NCBI GenBank assembly: GCA_946539635.1
Contig: CAMNHS010000047.1
Location: 1-9,882, forward strand
DNA length: 9,882 nt
Reading direction: 5' to 3'
From: an uncultured Prevotellaceae bacterium
GTDB lineage: Bacteria; Bacteroidota; Bacteroidia; Bacteroidales; Bacteroidaceae
Below, piece by piece: positions 6,362-9,882 of this stretch. Made by a program: the position numbers and the translations under genes. The notes under the pieces were generated by a model, which was not told the origin of the DNA, searched no databases, and saw only the letters and a list, made by a program, of their open reading frames with translations. The first letter of the stretch is position 1. The number at the start of each line of letters is the position of its first letter.

Positions 6362-7894
6362 ATGATACTTACATTAGTAATACTCGCAGCGCTAATAATA
6401 GGCGGACTATGCGGATACTTGATTTTCAGATATGTTATCAAGTTTAAATATAACGAGATGCTTGCCAATGCAGAAAAGGCATCAGAAGTTATAAAGGAAA
6501 AGAAACTCCTTGAAGTAAAGGAGAAGTTTATTAACAAAAAAGCAGAACTGGAGCAAGAGATACAACAGCGCAACCAAAAGATACAACAAGCTGAGAACCA
6601 GCTGAAGCAGCGTGAAATGAATCTCAACCAACGTCAAGAAGAAGCCAACAAGCACAAACAAGAGCTTTCACAGTTACAGAGCCGTCTTGATACCCAGCGA
6701 AACGCTTTAGCAGTGAAAGAACAAGACCTAGAATCCATGATTCACAAAGAGCGTGAAAAGTTGGAGCAACTTTCTGGTCTTTCTGCAGAAGAGGCAAAGA
6801 ACCATCTCATCGAAAGCATGAAGGATGAGGCTCGTACGAATGCCCAGTCTTATATTAACGAAATAATGGACGAGGCAAAAATAAATGCCAACAATGAAGC
6901 CCGCAAGATTGTCATCAAGACTATCCAAAGAGTTGCTACAGAAGCAGCCGTTGAGAATTCTGTTTCTGTTTTCCATATTGAGAATGATGATGTAAAGGGT
7001 CGTATAATCGGACGCGAGGGACGCAATATCCGTGCCCTTGAAGCTGCCTGCGGAGTAGAAATCGTTGTAGATGATACCCCTGAAGCTATCGTTATCTCTG
7101 CATTTGACCCAATTCGTCGCGAAACCTGCCGCCTCTCATTACACCAACTTGTTGCCGACGGTCGTATTCATCCTGCACGCATCGAGGAAGTTGTTGCAAA
7201 GGTAAAGAAGCAATTGGAACAAGAGGTTATCGAGACAGGTAAGCGTACAGCCATTGACCTTGGAATACACGGCCTACACCCAGAACTGATACGCATTATC
7301 GGTAAGATGAAATACCGTTCTTCTTATGGACAGAATCTTCTGCAGCATGCCCGTGAGACAGCTAATCTCTGTGCTGTGATGGCAGCAGAATTAGGTCTTA
7401 ATGCCAAGAAAGCAAAGCGTGCCGGATTGTTACATGATATCGGCAAGGTGCCCGATGAGGATCTCGAGATGCCACACGCACTATATGGTGCCAAGATTGC
7501 TGCACAGTACAAGGAGAAACCTGAGATTTGCAACGCTATCGGTGCCCACCATGATGAAATGGAGATGGAGACCCTTATCGCTCCAATCGTACAGATTTGT
7601 GATGCCATAAGTGGAGCACGTCCTGGAGCACGTCGCGAAATCGTTGAGGCTTACATCAAACGTCTCAACGACCTTGAGGCTATCGCTATGTCTTACCCAG
7701 GAGTACAAAAGACTTACGCTATACAGGCAGGCCGTGAGTTGCGTGTCATCGTTGGTGCTGACAAGATTACCGACGCAGAAATAGAAACGCTCTCTAATGA
7801 TATTGCTACAAAGATTCAGAATGAGATGACATATCCTGGTCAGGTAAAGATTACTGTCATTCGCGAAACACGTTCTGTTGCATACGCTAAATAA
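6362..7894 (+). CDS. rny: ribonuclease Y
   Basis: RNase Y is a membrane-anchored endoribonuclease that starts mRNA decay. The 510 residues show the full family layout. There is one N-terminal membrane helix (residues 2-24, [20 protein letters not shown]) and a long charged, Gln/Glu-rich coiled coil (about 30-150). The KH domain carries [15 protein letters not shown] (213-227). The HD domain has LLHDIGK (metal-binding H358/D359) and GAHHDEME (394-401), and a C-terminal domain ends in RSVAYAK. All catalytic motifs are intact. In B. subtilis RNase Y is a main RNA decay enzyme. Here it follows zapA by 19 nt and precedes the LolA-like gene by 9 nt, so it is expressed from a shared transcript. Confidence 0.97.
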   Translation: MILTLVILAALIIGGLCGYLIFRYVIKFKYNEMLANAEKASEVIKEKKLLEVKEKFINKKAELEQEIQQRNQKIQQAENQLKQREMNLNQRQEEANKHKQELSQLQSRLDTQRNALAVKEQDLESMIHKEREKLEQLSGLSAEEAKNHLIESMKDEARTNAQSYINEIMDEAKINANNEARKIVIKTIQRVATEAAVENSVSVFHIENDDVKGRIIGREGRNIRALEAACGVEIVVDDTPEAIVISAFDPIRRETCRLSLHQLVADGRIHPARIEEVVAKVKKQLEQEVIETGKRTAIDLGIHGLHPELIRIIGKMKYRSSYGQNLLQHARETANLCAVMAAELGLNAKKAKRAGLLHDIGKVPDEDLEMPHALYGAKIAAQYKEKPEICNAIGAHHDEMEMETLIAPIVQICDAISGARPGARREIVEAYIKRLNDLEAIAMSYPGVQKTYAIQAGRELRVIVGADKITDAEIETLSNDIATKIQNEMTYPGQVKITVIRETRSVAYAK

Positions 7895-7903
7895 AAAGGA
7901 GTC

Positions 7904-8437
7904 ATGAAGAAACTATTTGTTATCATATGCTTTGCCCTCGCTGCTACAATATCTTTTGCCCAGACGACAGCAACGGCGACCAGAACAGTGCACAAGGGCA
8001 AAAAGGCAACAACGACTACTGGCACTCTCTATGCTAAAAAGGCATCAAAGGTTGCAATCATAACAGGCAAGGATGCCCTCATAATGAATGGCACAGCCTT
8101 CACAATGAAGAAAGGCCCTCTGAAAGCAAAGACTGATGCTACGAAAGATATGCAATACAGGACATTCCACGATGTGCTGAATAATATCCTGCTTGGAGGA
8201 AACACGGATGTGTCAAAATATTCTGATACGAAAATCACTAAATCCAACGGGAATACCGTATATACCATTACTCCCAGCGCTGGCAACAAAAAGCTGATGT
8301 TCACTTCCTTCGTACTTACCGTTTCCGGCAAAGAACTGAAGTCTATACGCCTCAACAGGAGCAACGGGCAATATACGGAATATGTCTTCTCTGATTATAA
8401 GACCGGTATAACAATTGACGACAAAGTCTTCAAATGA
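7904..8437 (+). CDS. secreted LolA-like outer membrane lipoprotein carrier family protein
   Basis: The 177-residue protein has a clear signal peptide, MKKLFVIICFALAATISFA|Q, with no lipobox Cys, so it should be soluble in the periplasm. A Thr/Lys-rich stretch follows (residues 20-41). The mature part has the alternating strands of a LolA fold: GTLYAKKASKVAII, then ALIMNGTAFTMKKG (59-72), a helix FHDVLNNILLGG (88-99), VYTITPSAGNKKLMFTSFVL, and a C-terminal YVFSDYKTGITIDDKVF. It resembles the divergent LolA-like proteins of Bacteroidetes, including those in aryl-polyene/flexirubin clusters, more than the housekeeping carrier. The AAAGGAG before the ATG lies only 2 nt from it, too close for normal ribosome binding. 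The 4-nt overlap (ATGA) with the thioesterase gene strengthens a functional link. Family assignment is by pattern memory and moderately sure. Confidence 0.72.
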   Translation: MKKLFVIICFALAATISFAQTTATATRTVHKGKKATTTTGTLYAKKASKVAIITGKDALIMNGTAFTMKKGPLKAKTDATKDMQYRTFHDVLNNILLGGNTDVSKYSDTKITKSNGNTVYTITPSAGNKKLMFTSFVLTVSGKELKSIRLNRSNGQYTEYVFSDYKTGITIDDKVFK

Positions 8438-8844
8438 AGAATACCACTCGCATCCTTGTCAAATTCTCCGAGCTCGACCCAATGTTCAGGGTTTGGCACG
8501 GGAATTATGTGAAATACTTTGAAGATGGTCGTGAGGCTTTCGGAAAAGAGTTTCCCGGGTGCGACTATGGCATCATGATGCAGACGGGCATCACTGCTCC
8601 AATATATGACTTAAGGATAAAATACCTTGCGCCTCTCAGTATGAATGATTACGCTATTATTCATACCACTTACGTTCCGAAACAAGGTGCACGGTTAGAT
8701 TACAAATACGAGATCTATCGGGAGAGCGATGGCGCTTTATGCTGCACCGGTTCTACTACACAGTTATTTATTGACCCGCAGGGGAATCAATTGCTTGAGG
8801 AACCGGATTTCTATCTCGAATGGAAAAAGAAAAATGGTCTTTAG
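8434..8844 (+). CDS. hotdog-fold acyl-CoA thioesterase (4HBT family)
   Basis: This 136-residue cytoplasmic protein has the 4-hydroxybenzoyl-CoA thioesterase pattern. It shows SELDPMFRVWHGNYVKYFEDGREAF (residues 12-36), with the catalytic-type Asp at D15, the conserved HGNY at 22-25 and E30 in the active-site helix. IYDLRIKYLAPLSMNDYAIIHT (57-78) and YKYEIYRESDGALCCTGSTTQLFID (90-114) form the later beta strands of the hotdog sheet. The usual DxxGxVhhgnY has the Gly replaced (DPMFRVWHGNY), which is allowed in the family. It hydrolyses an acyl-CoA or acyl-carrier thioester; the substrate is unknown. Its start overlaps the LolA-like gene by 4 nt, and such pairs occur in aryl-polyene/flexirubin clusters. 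Its stop lies inside the terminator hairpin. Confidence 0.9.
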   Translation: MKNTTRILVKFSELDPMFRVWHGNYVKYFEDGREAFGKEFPGCDYGIMMQTGITAPIYDLRIKYLAPLSMNDYAIIHTTYVPKQGARLDYKYEIYRESDGALCCTGSTTQLFIDPQGNQLLEEPDFYLEWKKKNGL

Positions 8845-8865
8845 GATTTTCCTAAGGACCATTTT
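8831..8865. terminator. strong bidirectional rho-independent terminator
   Basis: The arms 8831-8845 (AAAATGGTCTTTAGG) and 8851-8865 (CCTAAGGACCATTTT) pair over 15 positions with one T:G wobble and a 5-nt ATTTT loop. On the plus strand it is followed by CCTTTTATTG. On the minus strand the stem's terminal TTTT continues into a T-rich tract (TCTTTTT). It therefore serves the convergent six-gene operon and aroC. The thioesterase stop codon (8842-8844) is inside the left arm, so the last codons double as terminator sequence. Confidence 0.92.
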
Positions 8866-8875
8866 CCTTTTATTG

Positions 8876-9874
8876 TTATATCCTTGTTGTTTTGCTTAAC
8901 AAGTAGCTATCAAGTATCGTTATTGCTGCCATAGCCTCAACGATAGGCACTGCACGCGGCAATACACATGGGTCATGACGTCCTTTTACCTTCAAGGTGG
9001 TAGGATTATTATCGGCATCCACTGTCTCCTGTTCACGCAGTTGTGTTGGTATGGGCTTGAATGCTACACGGAAGTATATGTCTTCCCCATTGCTGATGCC
9101 TCCTTGTATGCCGCCAGAGTTGTTTGTCTTGAATCCATCGGGAGTCATTATGTCATTCTGCTCACTACCCTTTAGATGCAAGCCCCCGAATCCAGCTCCA
9201 TAGTCGAATCCGTGTGCAGCATTGATTGACATCATAGCCGAAGCCAGTTGCTGATGCAGTTTTCCAAATTCCGGTTCCCCTACTCCTACGGGACATCCTT
9301 GTATATTACAGGTTATAATGCCACCGATTGTGTCGCCATCAGCCTTCACCTGCCTTATCAGGTTTTCCATTTCTGGAGTGAGGCCCTCCCCTACTATATC
9401 GCCAACCTGTGTAATACGGGCAGTTATCTCAACGCCTATCTGCTTTAATGCCAGCTTTGCAAAAGCACCAGCCACTACACGGGAAATGGTAATGCGGGCA
9501 CTGCTTCTACCACCGCCACGATGGTCTCTGATACCATATTTCATGTGGTAGGTATAGTCAGCATGCGATGGTCTGAAGACATTTCGCAGGTCTTCGTAAT
9601 CGCTTGAATGCTGGTTCGTATTGCGTACAATAAAACCTATCGGTGTTCCTGTTGTCTTGCCTTCAAAGACGCCACTGAGTATCTCCACCTCGTCCATTTC
9701 TTTTCGTGATGTGGTAAGGTCAGACTGTCCCGGACGTCTGCGTGCAAGCTCACTCTGGATAAAGTCCATATCCACCTCTATGCCTGCCGGCATACCGTCA
9801 ATGACACCACCGATGGCAGGCCCGTGACTTTCTCCGAAACTAGTCAACCGATATATGGTTCCAAATGTATTCAT
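8876..9874 (-). CDS. aroC: chorismate synthase
   Basis: AroC converts EPSP to chorismate with reduced FMN, the last shared step of aromatic amino acid synthesis. The frame is complete, with ATG at 9874 and TAA at 8878, giving 332 residues. All three family signatures are present: [18 protein letters not shown] (14-31), [19 protein letters not shown] (119-137) and [18 protein letters not shown] (298-315). FMN-binding [10 protein letters not shown] is at 254-263, and the candidate catalytic His residues are H17 and H104. Bacteroides versions are, from memory, about 358 residues; the difference is a missing segment between [10 protein letters not shown] (156-165) and KADGDTIGG. The lost part usually carries a vRCPD-type motif. 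Only 8 nt upstream are in the window, so its promoter cannot be judged. It ends convergent to the thioesterase operon. Confidence 0.97.
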   Translation of the reverse strand: MNTFGTIYRLTSFGESHGPAIGGVIDGMPAGIEVDMDFIQSELARRRPGQSDLTTSRKEMDEVEILSGVFEGKTTGTPIGFIVRNTNQHSSDYEDLRNVFRPSHADYTYHMKYGIRDHRGGGRSSARITISRVVAGAFAKLALKQIGVEITARITQVGDIVGEGLTPEMENLIRQVKADGDTIGGIITCNIQGCPVGVGEPEFGKLHQQLASAMMSINAAHGFDYGAGFGGLHLKGSEQNDIMTPDGFKTNNSGGIQGGISNGEDIYFRVAFKPIPTQLREQETVDADNNPTTLKVKGRHDPCVLPRAVPIVEAMAAITILDSYLLSKTTRI

Positions 9875-9882
9875 TTTGTTTA

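Noticed and set aside
7895..7901. Shine-Dalgarno sequence AAAGGAG before the LolA-like gene
   Set aside because: It ends only 2 nt before the ATG, too close for normal use, and Bacteroidetes ribosomes rarely depend on such sites.

Overview
The window looks like a core-genome segment from a Bacteroidales bacterium, most likely Prevotella or a close relative. The reasons are a moderately AT-rich composition, three copies of the Bacteroidetes -7 promoter box TAnnTTTG, signal peptides ending in A|Q, a coiled-coil/ZapA/RNase Y gene order, and a eukaryote-like GlgB. No tRNA, rRNA, insertion sequence, phage gene or CRISPR array was found. The genus is an inference from these features and not a database result.

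Layout. (1) Positions 1-3391, minus strand: a probable three-gene operon read right to left. It runs from a secreted protein of ten 23-residue MORN repeats, to a YhcH/YjgK/YiaL-family sugar-metabolism protein, to a glycogen branching enzyme (glgB) whose last residues lie beyond the window edge. (2) Positions 3392-3510: a short AT-rich divergent promoter region. Each flanking gene has a TAnnTTTG box exactly 4 nt before its start codon, which hints at leaderless mRNAs. (3) Positions 3511-5030, plus strand: kdsB (CMP-Kdo synthesis for lipopolysaccharide), then an unrecognised 250-residue protein whose start codon shares one base with the kdsB stop. (4) Positions 5177-8844, plus strand: a tightly packed six-gene run. 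It holds an unrecognised Met- and Lys-rich protein, a small coiled-coil protein, zapA (GTG start), rny (RNase Y), a secreted LolA-like protein and a hotdog-fold acyl-CoA thioesterase. Neighbouring genes abut, overlap by 4 nt or are 9-19 nt apart. (5) A strong bidirectional terminator hairpin at 8831-8865, whose left arm contains the thioesterase stop codon. (6) Positions 8876-9874, minus strand: aroC (chorismate synthase), complete but shorter than usual.

How the genes fit together. The left operon concerns storage polysaccharide and sugar handling, with a MORN protein of unknown role. kdsB serves the outer membrane. The six-gene run joins cell division (ZapA and its probable coiled-coil partner), mRNA turnover (RNase Y) and a LolA-like/thioesterase pair. 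That pair resembles two accessory genes of aryl-polyene/flexirubin clusters, but no polyketide-type genes are visible here. I see no convincing novel defence or mobile system. The most open questions are the two unrecognised conserved-looking proteins (4278-5030 and 5177-5785), the LolA-like/thioesterase pair without its usual cluster, and the possible leaderless promoters.
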